NCBI GenBank assembly: GCA_036679665.1
Contig: JAZHEJ010000010.1
Coordinates: forward strand, 1-15,248
DNA: 15,248 bases
Direction of reading: 5' to 3'
From: Tethybacter castelli
GTDB lineage: Bacteria; Pseudomonadota; Gammaproteobacteria; Tethybacterales; Tethybacteraceae
Part shown: positions 7,281-14,146 of the stretch, one piece after another
How positions within the stretch are numbered: the stretch's first letter is position 1
Layout: each line of letters begins with the position of its first letter
Made by a program: the position numbers and the translations under genes
Notes under the pieces: model-generated
Databases searched by the model: none
Seen by the model: the letters and a program-made list of their open reading frames with translations, nothing else
What the model was told of the DNA's origin: nothing

Positions 7281-7871
7281 CTACAAATATTCTTCGTTCA
7301 GTAACTCACGTAGTTTAGTAACAGCCATGCCGCGGTGACTGGCTTTATCTTTAATCGCCGGTTCCAGTTCAGCCGCGGTACACCCATTGGATGTGACAAA
7401 TATAGGATCATAGCCAAAACCGTTGGTGCCGCGCGGTTGCTGCGCTATCGTTCCATACCACCTGCCTTCTGCGATTAGCGGACAAGGATCCTGCGCATGA
7501 CGGCACAGTACCAGCGTGCAATGATAGTGAGCGCCGCGCTGTTGGGTGTCGCCTAACCGTTCCAACAGCAGTTGGTTATTCGCATCGTCGCCGCGGTCTG
7601 TGTAACGAGCGGATTGAATACCCGGTCCGCCTTGCAAAGCGGATACACAGATTCCTGAATCGTCGGCAAGACTTGGCAAATCACTGGCAACGCAGGCGGC
7701 GCGCGCCTTGGCCAGAGCATTTTCAACGAAAGTGCAGTGCGGCTCCGGCGCGGATTCGATACCAAGTTCGGTTTGTAGGATCAGCCTGCCTACGGTATTT
7801 TTGAGCAATCTTCGGAACTCGCACAATTTACCTTGATTGGCACTGGCCAGCACCAGTTCGGGTAAATGCAA
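7281..7871 (-). CDS. rdgB: XTP/dITP pyrophosphatase (Ham1/RdgB family)
   Basis: 196 residues from a TTG at 7871, matching the 197 of E. coli RdgB. It hydrolyses non-canonical purine triphosphates (dITP, XTP) to the monophosphate and keeps them out of DNA and RNA. Seen here: SANQGK near residue 10 for phosphate binding, FVENALAKA, the catalytic LADDSGI with Asp70/Asp71, PGIQSARY, GTNGFGYDPIF and SHRG, in the family order. Start choice: AAGGG lies 5 bases before this TTG, one of the clearest ribosome binding sites in the window, and the protein then begins directly at the first beta strand. A GTG at 7952 would add 27 non-homologous residues overlapping the previous gene. It starts 8 bases after the DUF3750 stop. 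Confidence 0.95.
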   Translation of the reverse strand: MHLPELVLASANQGKLCEFRRLLKNTVGRLILQTELGIESAPEPHCTFVENALAKARAACVASDLPSLADDSGICVSALQGGPGIQSARYTDRGDDANNQLLLERLGDTQQRGAHYHCTLVLCRHAQDPCPLIAEGRWYGTIAQQPRGTNGFGYDPIFVTSNGCTAAELEPAIKDKASHRGMAVTKLRELLNEEYL

Positions 7872-7879
7872 AAACGCCC

Positions 7880-8494
7880 TTACAAGTAATTCTTGCCGAC
7901 TGCGCGCGCGGGTAGATCCATATTCAGCTCCGGCACAGTTTGGGCGATCCACGCGGTAAAGGTATTGGAGTTGGGTCCGGGAAAGGCACGATATTCCTCA
8001 GGAAACGGATAGTCGCGCGCGGCTTCATCAACTTTTACCACCAATTCCTCAGCTTCTTCGCCGCGGATATCCACTAACGCGATCGGTTTTGCTCCAAACC
8101 AATGACGATCCGGGACATCACTAGCGATTCTGACCACTGACGGATAGCGTCGCTTCCGCCAACCGATAACTTCGTAGACGGTATATTCCTGCGCGTCTTT
8201 GGCCTTGGTGGCAATCCAGGTGTGATCGGCAAAAATACCGCGCATACCCCATAACTTGGCACGAAAAGCCATAACCACCGCGTCTGAGTATTCAGAAGGC
8301 AACGGGGCAAGACCGGCCGACGCGCGGCTGGTTTCGTGCCATTGCCTGCGACCACACGCTTGCAACGCTAATGCAAACGTTACCAGCAACAGCAATCCGT
8401 AGCGGCGCCACCATGGATCCATCCTCATGATATGCGCGTACAACTGTTTTTTGGAAGACGCGGGCTGATGAGTATTGACGGTCTCCACTGTCAT
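7880..8494 (-). CDS. DUF3750 family protein, probable lipoprotein
   Basis: 204 residues. The pattern (MRGIFADHTWI, YEVIGW, HWFGAKP, VDIRGEEAEEL, FPGPNSNTFTAWI, VPELNMDLPARAVGKNYL) matches what I know of the uncharacterised proteobacterial family DUF3750. Its biochemical role is unknown. A hydrophobic segment at about 33-44 ends in LQAC (Cys47), a plausible lipobox, so the protein may be a lipid-anchored periplasmic protein. If so, the in-frame ATG at 8428, giving a compact 24-residue signal peptide, may be the real start rather than the ATG at 8494. The invariant-looking His of HTW and the GPNSNTF stretch are the best candidates for a functional site, but no catalysis is established. It follows rlmH by 52 bp and precedes rdgB by 8 bp, suggesting cotranscription. 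Confidence 0.8.
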   Translation of the reverse strand: MTVETVNTHQPASSKKQLYAHIMRMDPWWRRYGLLLLVTFALALQACGRRQWHETSRASAGLAPLPSEYSDAVVMAFRAKLWGMRGIFADHTWIATKAKDAQEYTVYEVIGWRKRRYPSVVRIASDVPDRHWFGAKPIALVDIRGEEAEELVVKVDEAARDYPFPEEYRAFPGPNSNTFTAWIAQTVPELNMDLPARAVGKNYL

Positions 8495-8507
8495 AATTTC
8501 TTGCTAA

Positions 8508-8513
8508 ATTATA
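8508..8513 (-). promoter_or_regulatory. Possible -10 element for the DUF3750-rdgB unit
   Basis: On the minus strand a perfect TATAAT lies 13 bases before the ATG at 8494, in the 52-bp gap after rlmH. The -35 region is poor (CTGGAT or TGGATG at 16-17 bp). Transcription would begin about 7 bases before that ATG, or leave a normal leader if the ATG at 8428 is used. Weak evidence in an AT-rich patch. Confidence 0.3.
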
Positions 8514-8546
8514 ATCTGAATATTGCTTGCATCCAGGGTTGCGCGA

Positions 8547-8993
8547 TTAGCGATGGTATGGATGACCGCTTCGCAGTGTCGCGCAACGATATATTTGTTC
8601 AAGCAAAACCACCTTGGCAACTTCATGCGCCAACGTAAGCGGTGATAGCGACAATACCTCATCGGCACTGTCGATCAAAGCCGGCTCAAGACCCTCGGCG
8701 CCTCCGATCACAAACGCCACGGGCCCGTTTAGCAACCATCGGTTCAGCTTAACGCAAAACTGTTGGGTGGAAAAAGCGCCGGCGCCGACTTGCAGCGCAA
8801 CTGTGGTTGCGCCGGCTGGAATCTGTTGCGTGATACGCCGCGCTTCATCTGCTAGCGCCCGCGGTCCACTGGCAGATTTAATCGGTATTATCGCGGTGCG
8901 CCAATGTTGCAAGCGGCGGCAATATTGCGCAACCGGAGTTGCCGACCATCCTCGCGTCTTTGCCCCCACCGCCAGCACAAGTATCTTGCTCAA
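8547..8993 (-). CDS. rlmH: 23S rRNA pseudouridine-1915 N3-methyltransferase RlmH
   Basis: 148 residues (E. coli 155). RlmH is a small SPOUT-class methyltransferase that methylates pseudouridine 1915 in helix 69 of 23S rRNA on the assembled ribosome, as a homodimer with a knotted SAM site. Seen here: the N-terminal strand LVLAVGAK, the knot region FVIGGAEGLEP, LSLSPLTLAHEVAKVVLLEQIYR, and the C-terminal HPYHR tail that is nearly invariant in the family. The start is TTG at 8993, inside a TTGA overlap with the rsfS stop; no ATG is available near the first strand. The nadD-rsfS-rlmH order is widespread. It is short by a few residues in the loop after the first strand, not truncated at the active end. 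Confidence 0.96.
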   Translation of the reverse strand: MSKILVLAVGAKTRGWSATPVAQYCRRLQHWRTAIIPIKSASGPRALADEARRITQQIPAGATTVALQVGAGAFSTQQFCVKLNRWLLNGPVAFVIGGAEGLEPALIDSADEVLSLSPLTLAHEVAKVVLLEQIYRCATLRSGHPYHR

Positions 8994-9379
8994 GGATGTA
9001 AAGTTATGTCCCAGAGCGATTCAAGATCGTAATGTTGCCTTGCTTCGGGCGACATGATATGCACGATAGCGACCAGCGCATCCATCAAAGTCCATCCGCT
9101 TTCACCCGGCCCTTCGGTGCCGCGCACCTTCTTGCCAGATTGTTTTAGGGCCACGCGTATCCGTTCCGCCACCGCCGCGGCGTGACGCGAAGATGTCACA
9201 GTGCAAACCACGACCGCGTCAAACAGCTGGCCAGTTCGTTGCCGACAATCAAACAACACCACATCGAGAGCTTTGGTATCGTCAAGGACTTGCAGAATGA
9301 TGCTAACAACCTCCTTGGTATCTTCGTCAAAAGGCGACGCCCCGTCAGATGCCATTATCGGTTCTATTGATACCGTCAT
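8990..9379 (-). CDS. rsfS: Ribosomal silencing factor RsfS
   Basis: 129 residues. RsfS binds ribosomal protein L14 (uL14) and blocks subunit joining in starvation or during large-subunit maturation. Seen here: the core from VLDDTKALDVVLFD through TSSRHAAAVAERI to GWTLMDALVAIVHIMSPEARQHYDLESLW, which covers the L14-binding face. The DYFVI segment common in the family is replaced by DAVVV. An N-terminal extension of about 20 acidic residues precedes the fold; an internal ATG at residue 9 could shorten it. It starts 12 bp after nadD and its TGA overlaps the rlmH TTG. Confidence 0.95.
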   Translation of the reverse strand: MTVSIEPIMASDGASPFDEDTKEVVSIILQVLDDTKALDVVLFDCRQRTGQLFDAVVVCTVTSSRHAAAVAERIRVALKQSGKKVRGTEGPGESGWTLMDALVAIVHIMSPEARQHYDLESLWDITLHP

Positions 9380-9391
9380 TCAATTAAAAAA

Positions 9392-10039
9392 TTATAGCTT
9401 TTTAAGCCTCACGTCACCGTACAGGCCGTTTTTTTGAACGTATTTAGCAACACCTGTAGGCATCAGTTCAGTCCAGCCGCGGTTGGCGACGGTAATACGC
9501 CGCCTAATGTCACTTGCCGAGATCTTACCCAACGGTTTTGGCCATGCCCACACTTTGCCTGAACCGTTTGCGAGCTGGTCGCTGACGTCAACCTGATTGG
9601 CATCGATGTGTTCTTTGAGCTCTGGCTGATCAGGTAACCAGTTGGTGGAATTCCTGGGGACGATCGCCCAATTGACCGCTGTTAGCAAGTTTCGCCAACG
9701 CCACCAGCTCGTCAACTTTGCAAACGCGTCGCTACCGACAATCAGAATCGGCACCGTGCCGCGCGTCGATAATTTGGCCAAAGTGTCAATTGTTCGGCAT
9801 GGAAATCCTTCTGGTTCCAGTGCGGCCACTTCCACTTTGGTTTCCGATGAACAGCCGATGCTGGCCATTTTGAGACGGTGATGCCAGCTGGCATTGACCG
9901 TGTCATGCGGCGGCGAACCGTTGGGAATCACCACGACGCGCTCAACCGGCAAATCAGCCGCGGCGCGACGCACAATGGCCAGGTGCAAATTGTGAAATGG
10001 ATCAAAGCGACCGCCAAACACAGCCAGCCGTTTATTCAA
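9392..10039 (-). CDS. nadD: Nicotinate-mononucleotide adenylyltransferase
   Basis: 215 residues. NadD joins nicotinate mononucleotide and ATP to deamido-NAD, the penultimate step of NAD synthesis in the cytoplasm. Seen here: the nucleotidyltransferase signature FGGRFDPFHNLH with both catalytic histidines (His16, His19), IPNGSPPH, the central LIVGSDAF and W.RW segments, and the C-terminal ISASDIRRRI, which is the ISxTxIR-type ATP-binding motif. The glycine of HxGH is Leu here; betaproteobacterial NadD proteins commonly have Ala at this position, so variation is tolerated. The start is TTG at 10039 in a TTGA overlap with the lapB stop; no ATG lies upstream of the first strand. nadD-rsfS-rlmH form a tight unit. 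Confidence 0.95.
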   Translation of the reverse strand: MNKRLAVFGGRFDPFHNLHLAIVRRAAADLPVERVVVIPNGSPPHDTVNASWHHRLKMASIGCSSETKVEVAALEPEGFPCRTIDTLAKLSTRGTVPILIVGSDAFAKLTSWWRWRNLLTAVNWAIVPRNSTNWLPDQPELKEHIDANQVDVSDQLANGSGKVWAWPKPLGKISASDIRRRITVANRGWTELMPTGVAKYVQKNGLYGDVRLKKL

Positions 10040-11193
10040 TGACGCTCCCGGTTAGCCGGTACCGCGCTCATCGTTTCCCAGGTCCGACAAGCCGGACATT
10101 GCCAATAATGAGAAGGAGCGCTAAACGCGCAATTTTGACAATGATACAACGTTTGTTGGCTGCCCAAAGTTCTTAAGATCAGCTCGCACATCTCGCGCTG
10201 GTTACCATCGGAATTCGCGCGCTGGGTCTCCAGCCATTTGGTCACCGGCAAGGTGCCTTGGAGCAGACGCATCCCGAGTTTGGTGAAGTCGCCCAATTCG
10301 GCAACCGGCTTAACTTGGGCTAACGCCTCATAGGCTTTGGCAAATAACAGTTCGGACGGGTGGTGCTCTAATTCTTCGCTCAACAATTTTTCACCGCTGT
10401 CTAACGTACCCACAGCCGCATGTACGCGCATCAACACTCCGGCCGCGAGCGGTAACATGTCGGGGCGCGAGCGCAACGGAGCAAGACAACTTAGCGCCCG
10501 ATTTAAGTCATCGGCGGCATAAGCGATTTCGGCTTTCATCAGCCAGGCCCGGCCGCAACTCGGGTTATGTTCCAGCGCGGTATCTAGCAATTTCAGGCTG
10601 GAAGCGGACTCGGTTTCCTCTTGAGCCCATTCGCAATACAACTGGGCGATAACATTGCGACGCAACTCAGGATCACTGTCTTTGGAGGTAAAGCGGGCCT
10701 CATCGGCGATGGCTTGCTGCCAGTCGCGGCTAAGCAGATGAATATTAAACAAATGGCGTACGCTTTCATCCGCAAATTTGCTTGAACCCAAATCGCTAAA
10801 ACACTGTCTGGCCAAATCTAAAAAACCTCCCTGCTGATAATCCAACCCCAGTTCAAACTTGGCGCGATCGCGGGTAGTCTCCGCCAAAACATGGTGATTT
10901 AGCAAATGTTTGTGAATTCTGATCGCGGCTTCGTAGTCGCCATGTTTTCGATAAAGTTCGCCGGCGTAAAAGTGCAGTTTGGCGTTGTCTTCATTGACCG
11001 GGTGCGCCGTAGCCAGAAAATCCTGCGCCGCGGCGACCCGATGGCCTTCAAGCAGGCTGCCCACTCCGTTCATCAGGCGTTCCGGTATGCGTTTGGCTGA
11101 CGATATCATCTGGCGCATATCCATCCGGGCGATTGCCCAGCCGGAAACGAATACGCCAAGCAATATCAACAGGCGCCAATCAGGAAACTCCAC
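10036..11193 (-). CDS. lapB: LapB (YciM), LPS assembly and LpxC-degradation regulator
   Basis: 385 residues, near the 389 of E. coli LapB. In that species this inner-membrane protein with a cytoplasmic TPR domain presents LpxC to the FtsH protease and so limits lipid A synthesis. Seen here: one N-terminal membrane helix (about 7-22, RLLILLGVFVSGWAIA), a long TPR array (from about 70, with ELYRKHGDYEAAIRIH), and a C-terminal rubredoxin-like metal site Cys352-x2-Cys355 and Cys366-x2-Cys369 (HCQNC and WQCPAC). These features together are diagnostic. The start is GTG at 11193; the first ATG would cut off the membrane helix. lapB normally follows lapA, but here it follows ihfB by 29 bp with no lapA between. 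Confidence 0.95.
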   Translation of the reverse strand: MEFPDWRLLILLGVFVSGWAIARMDMRQMISSAKRIPERLMNGVGSLLEGHRVAAAQDFLATAHPVNEDNAKLHFYAGELYRKHGDYEAAIRIHKHLLNHHVLAETTRDRAKFELGLDYQQGGFLDLARQCFSDLGSSKFADESVRHLFNIHLLSRDWQQAIADEARFTSKDSDPELRRNVIAQLYCEWAQEETESASSLKLLDTALEHNPSCGRAWLMKAEIAYAADDLNRALSCLAPLRSRPDMLPLAAGVLMRVHAAVGTLDSGEKLLSEELEHHPSELLFAKAYEALAQVKPVAELGDFTKLGMRLLQGTLPVTKWLETQRANSDGNQREMCELILRTLGSQQTLYHCQNCAFSAPSHYWQCPACRTWETMSAVPANRERH

Positions 11194-11222
11194 TTAGGAA
11201 CCGCTGCGCCTTAGCGACCAGC

Positions 11223-11519
11223 TCACATCTTATCGGTTGCAGCTTCGTTGATATGGCGCTTGAAACTTTTTCCGGCTTTAAAACGCGGCACCGCTCGCTG
11301 GGGTACAAACACCTTGTCGCCATTGAGCGGGTTACGAAGCTGCCGGGCCGGCCGCTTACTCAAAAAGAAAGTACCAAATCCGCGCAACTCGACCCGATCG
11401 CCTTTGCCCAAAGCGTCAACGATCGCATTATTAATTCGTTTAGCTGAGCTTGCCAACTGCCGAGGTTTTAGTTCAGGATGCATTTCACCCAGCTCCTTTA
11501 GCAACCCGGACAGATTCAT
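11223..11519 (-). CDS. ihfB: Integration host factor beta subunit
   Basis: 98 residues of the HU/IHF family. The heterodimer with IhfA bends DNA sharply at specific sites for recombination, replication and promoter architecture. Seen here: the N-terminal helices (LLKELGEM, AIVDALGKGDRVEL), RGFGTFFL, and the DNA-inserting arm with RNPLNGDKV, where Pro64 corresponds to the intercalating proline; then VPRFKAGKSFKR. Position directly after rpsA, as in many proteobacteria, favours IhfB over HU or IhfA. The start is ATG at 11519. The 85-bp gap before it holds an inverted repeat and may carry its own promoter or regulation. Confidence 0.92.
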   Translation of the reverse strand: MNLSGLLKELGEMHPELKPRQLASSAKRINNAIVDALGKGDRVELRGFGTFFLSKRPARQLRNPLNGDKVFVPQRAVPRFKAGKSFKRHINEAATDKM

Positions 11520-11543
11520 AACACGCGTTTATGCGGCGCAACC

Positions 11544-11560
11544 TGATACCATCGGTATCA
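11544..11560. repeat. Perfect inverted repeat upstream of ihfB
   Basis: TGATACC-ATC-GGTATCA: a 7-bp perfect stem with a 3-base loop, in the 85-bp rpsA-ihfB gap, 25 bases before the ihfB ATG. On the coding strand it is flanked by two direct TGCGCCG copies. No U-run follows, so it is not a typical terminator. It could be an operator or leader hairpin controlling ihfB. Confidence 0.5.
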
Positions 11561-11604
11561 CTCGGCGCAGACCCAGATACGAAGCGCAATACATCATCGC
11601 TATC

Positions 11605-13398
11605 TTACTGTTTTGCTTGATCGTCTTTGTCCGAGCCGGAGCTCGCATCGTCTCCAAGCCCGAGCGTATCTTTAACCATCGCGCCAAAAGCGGATCGTTC
11701 ACCGCGCTGTTTGACCTCCGCCTTCGTGCTTGCATGATGACGCGCCACCGCTTGTTTTTCGGATGCCGTGTCTTTTTGCTTGATTGACAATATCACGTTC
11801 GGTTTGTCTGAACCTTTACGCTTGTCGATGTCGATAATTACCGCGCTGACCTCTTGACCATCCTTGAGACGCTCCGCCGGAGTTTCAATCCGTTCCATGC
11901 ATATTTCGCTGATCGGAATAAAACCTTCCATCTCACCTGCCAAGGTAACTTTCGCTCCTTTGTCGACGATCCGCGTCACCTTGGCGGTTACGATTTCGCT
12001 ACGATTTAGCTTATCGCGCAAGCCTTCATACGGATCAGGCCCCAGTTGTTTGACACCGAGTGAAATACGCTTTTTTTCCTGATCAACTTTGAGCAGGCAC
12101 ACGTCGATTTTCTGACCGACCTGATACTTGTTCACTTCCTGCCGGCCCGCATTAGTATAGGAAAGATCGGTGGTGTGCACCAACCCGCGCAAGCCGCCGT
12201 CCAGATCGACAAACAAACCGTATTTTTCATCGACCCCGGAAATTTTGCCGTTGAATTTGGTACCGGGACGATACGCGACGCCGAATTCTTCCCACGGATT
12301 GGGACGACACTGCTTGATGCCAAGCGAGATGCGACGCTTTTGCATGTCGCAACCCAACATCATAACTTCCACTTCTTCGCCAACCGCAACCACCTTACTC
12401 GGATCGATGTTGTTGTCCAGCCAGTCCATTTCCGAAACGTGCACCAGTCCCCCGACCCCCGATTCGAGCTCAACAAACGCGCCGTATTCTTGGATCGAAG
12501 TAACCTTGCCGAAAGCCCTTGAGCCAACCGGTAACGACACTTCCACTTGCTTCCACGGATCGTCTTGCAACTGACGAGCGCTAAGCATGATCGACTTGTT
12601 GGGAATGTCGATATCTATAACCGCGACTTTGATTTCGTCATCCACGCTCAAAACTTCGCTGATATTGTTGATCCGGCGCCAGCTCACTTCGCTGCGTACC
12701 AGGCGGCCGTGAACTCCTTCGCCGATATTGACAAAAGCCACGTAATCCGGATAATCAACAATCGCCGCAACTTTGCCTTCGAACACGTCGCCGACATTGA
12801 GCTTGATCTTGCTTAAATCAGTACCGAGCAACTCGCGCTCGCGCACCAAACGTCGGTTAAGGATTGCCGACTTCCGTTCTTCTTTGAGCCGCTCCACATA
12901 AAAACGCTCGTGCCGCCCGACCAGTTCTCCTTCTTTGACCGGAAACAGATCGGTCAGCGAGCCCGGTAAAAACGCCCGCAGGCCGTCGATGTGGACCGAG
13001 TATCCGCCCTTTACTCTTTCACGCACATAGCCTTCGACGACCTCGTCGTTTTTCTGAGCGTCAACCAGCCGCTTCCATGCCAGCTCGCGGCGATACTGCA
13101 GATGGGACAAGCGAGTATTGCCACGTCCGTCGTCAAGCGCCTCGATCCTGACTTTAACAAACTCGCCGGGCTTAATATCAATTTCGCCTTCGTCGTTGCG
13201 AAATTCGTCGGCCGAGATAATACTGTGCGATTTGAGTCCCGCATCCAGGCTGACCCGGTTGCCGTCAAAATCCGCCACGAGCGCCTCGAGCACCGCCCCT
13301 TCGCGAATGTCGCGCTTATGCTCAATTTCTTCGAGCAGATGGGCAAATGATTCTTCTTGCGCGCCTGCGGCGGGATTTACGGTACTTGCTTGATTCAT
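11605..13398 (-). CDS. rpsA: 30S ribosomal protein S1
   Basis: 597 residues (E. coli 557). S1 binds mRNA on the 30S subunit and helps unfold structured leaders, and is needed for initiation on mRNAs with weak Shine-Dalgarno sequences. Six S1/OB domains are visible at about 33-101, 118-185, 203-275, 291-362, 378-449 and 467-541. Domains 1-2 bind the ribosome (RAFLPGSLTDLFPV in domain 2); domains 3-6 bind RNA, with repeated RISLGIKQ or RISLGVKQ ends and GLVHVSEMDW in domain 4. Domain 3 carries a small insertion (YPDYVAF where YGAF is usual). A charged tail of about 55 residues, rich in Lys, Asp and Ser, extends past domain 6. The start is ATG at 13398. Many genes here lack an obvious ribosome binding site, which fits reliance on S1 (inference). 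Confidence 0.97.
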   Translation of the reverse strand: MNQASTVNPAAGAQEESFAHLLEEIEHKRDIREGAVLEALVADFDGNRVSLDAGLKSHSIISADEFRNDEGEIDIKPGEFVKVRIEALDDGRGNTRLSHLQYRRELAWKRLVDAQKNDEVVEGYVRERVKGGYSVHIDGLRAFLPGSLTDLFPVKEGELVGRHERFYVERLKEERKSAILNRRLVRERELLGTDLSKIKLNVGDVFEGKVAAIVDYPDYVAFVNIGEGVHGRLVRSEVSWRRINNISEVLSVDDEIKVAVIDIDIPNKSIMLSARQLQDDPWKQVEVSLPVGSRAFGKVTSIQEYGAFVELESGVGGLVHVSEMDWLDNNIDPSKVVAVGEEVEVMMLGCDMQKRRISLGIKQCRPNPWEEFGVAYRPGTKFNGKISGVDEKYGLFVDLDGGLRGLVHTTDLSYTNAGRQEVNKYQVGQKIDVCLLKVDQEKKRISLGVKQLGPDPYEGLRDKLNRSEIVTAKVTRIVDKGAKVTLAGEMEGFIPISEICMERIETPAERLKDGQEVSAVIIDIDKRKGSDKPNVILSIKQKDTASEKQAVARHHASTKAEVKQRGERSAFGAMVKDTLGLGDDASSGSDKDDQAKQ

Positions 13399-13435
13399 GA
13401 ACGAAAAGGCTTAGGATGGTTAGATGATATTTTGA

Positions 13436-14092
13436 TTATCCTTGCTTGGCCGCGTTGCGGTAAAGTTCGACAATTTGCGCGACCGTGGCTTTAACTGTAA
13501 GATCATCGGTATCAATCACATGGGCTTTGGCGGCCGGAATTATCGGCGCTATGTCACGCTGACGATCCCGCTTATCACGAACTTTAAACAAGTTTATGCA
13601 GTTGGAGATTGTATCATTTTGCAAGTCCGTCGCGCGTTGCAAGGCGCGTTGCTTTCGCACTTCGTAGCTAGCGTCTATGAACACCTTTAGCGTCGCATCA
13701 GGAAATATTATGCTTCCCATGTCGCGACCTTCCGCCACTAGCCCCGGCAATTTGCGCATGCGACGTTGCGGCTCCAACAACGCGGTGCGCACTTCAGGCA
13801 GCAGCGCGATCGCGGAACCGGCGTCGGCCGCGGCCGCGTCCCCAAGCGCCGGATTAACAAGCGCTTCGTCCAATGCGTCAGGGTCGGACAGTAACTCGCG
13901 GGAGGCTTTCTGCACCGCAATCGAATCTGTCAGCGACGCGCCGGCCTGCTTGGCGCGCCATCCCACCAACCGGTACATCTGCCCGGAATTGAAGTGCGTA
14001 AAACCCAGTTCGCGCGCAACCAACCCGGCCACGGTGCCCTTGCCGACCGCGGCCGGCCCGTCTATCGTAATAACGGGTATTTCAGTCGACAT
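13436..14092 (-). CDS. cmk: Cytidylate kinase
   Basis: 218 residues (E. coli 227). It phosphorylates CMP and dCMP to the diphosphates with ATP in the cytoplasm. Seen here: the P-loop GPAAVGKGT (12-20, Lys18; usually GPSGAGKGT), NSGQMYRLVGWRA where DTGAxYR is common, PGLVAEGRDMGSIIFPDA, KVFIDASYEVRKQRA, and the lid VRDKRDRQRDIAPIIPA with its arginines. The bacterial NMP-binding insert (about 65-95) is shorter and Ala-rich compared with E. coli. The start is ATG at 14092. It is the first gene of the leftward block and is followed by rpsA after 37 bp, as in E. coli. A TAAAAT at 14116-14111 on the minus strand could be its -10 element. Confidence 0.95.
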   Translation of the reverse strand: MSTEIPVITIDGPAAVGKGTVAGLVARELGFTHFNSGQMYRLVGWRAKQAGASLTDSIAVQKASRELLSDPDALDEALVNPALGDAAAADAGSAIALLPEVRTALLEPQRRMRKLPGLVAEGRDMGSIIFPDATLKVFIDASYEVRKQRALQRATDLQNDTISNCINLFKVRDKRDRQRDIAPIIPAAKAHVIDTDDLTVKATVAQIVELYRNAAKQG

Positions 14093-14097
14093 CGTTG

Positions 14098-14130
14098 TTA
14101 TCGCACCAACATTTTAGGATTTGCGATAAT
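14098..14130. promoter_or_regulatory. Divergent cmk/ruvB control region with inverted repeat
   Basis: In the 54-bp gap between the two divergent genes, TTATCGCA (14098-14105) and TGCGATAA (14122-14129) form a perfect 8-bp inverted repeat with a 16-base spacer; pairing resumes beyond one unmatched base (TTG and CAA). The right arm gives an extended -10 (TG-C-GATAAT, 14122-14130) pointing at ruvB, 16 bases before its ATG. The left arm is too close to the cmk ATG to be its -10; TAAAAT at 14116-14111 fits better. A shared operator or overlapping promoters are possible. No strong -35 is visible. Confidence 0.4.
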
Positions 14131-14146
14131 CAACAAAGCATTTGGT

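Noticed and set aside
7872..7952. Longer rdgB start at GTG 7952
   Set aside because: It adds 27 residues without similarity and overlaps the DUF3750 gene; the TTG at 7871 has AAGGG at good spacing and gives the family length.
9434..10039. NadD HxGH variant HNLH as loss of function
   Set aside because: Both histidines are kept, and related NadD proteins with a non-Gly residue here (HNAH) are known in betaproteobacteria, so this is ordinary variation.
13994..14146. Upstream extension of the ruvB frame
   Set aside because: It runs antisense through the start of cmk, and RuvB proteins begin near the ATG at 14147.
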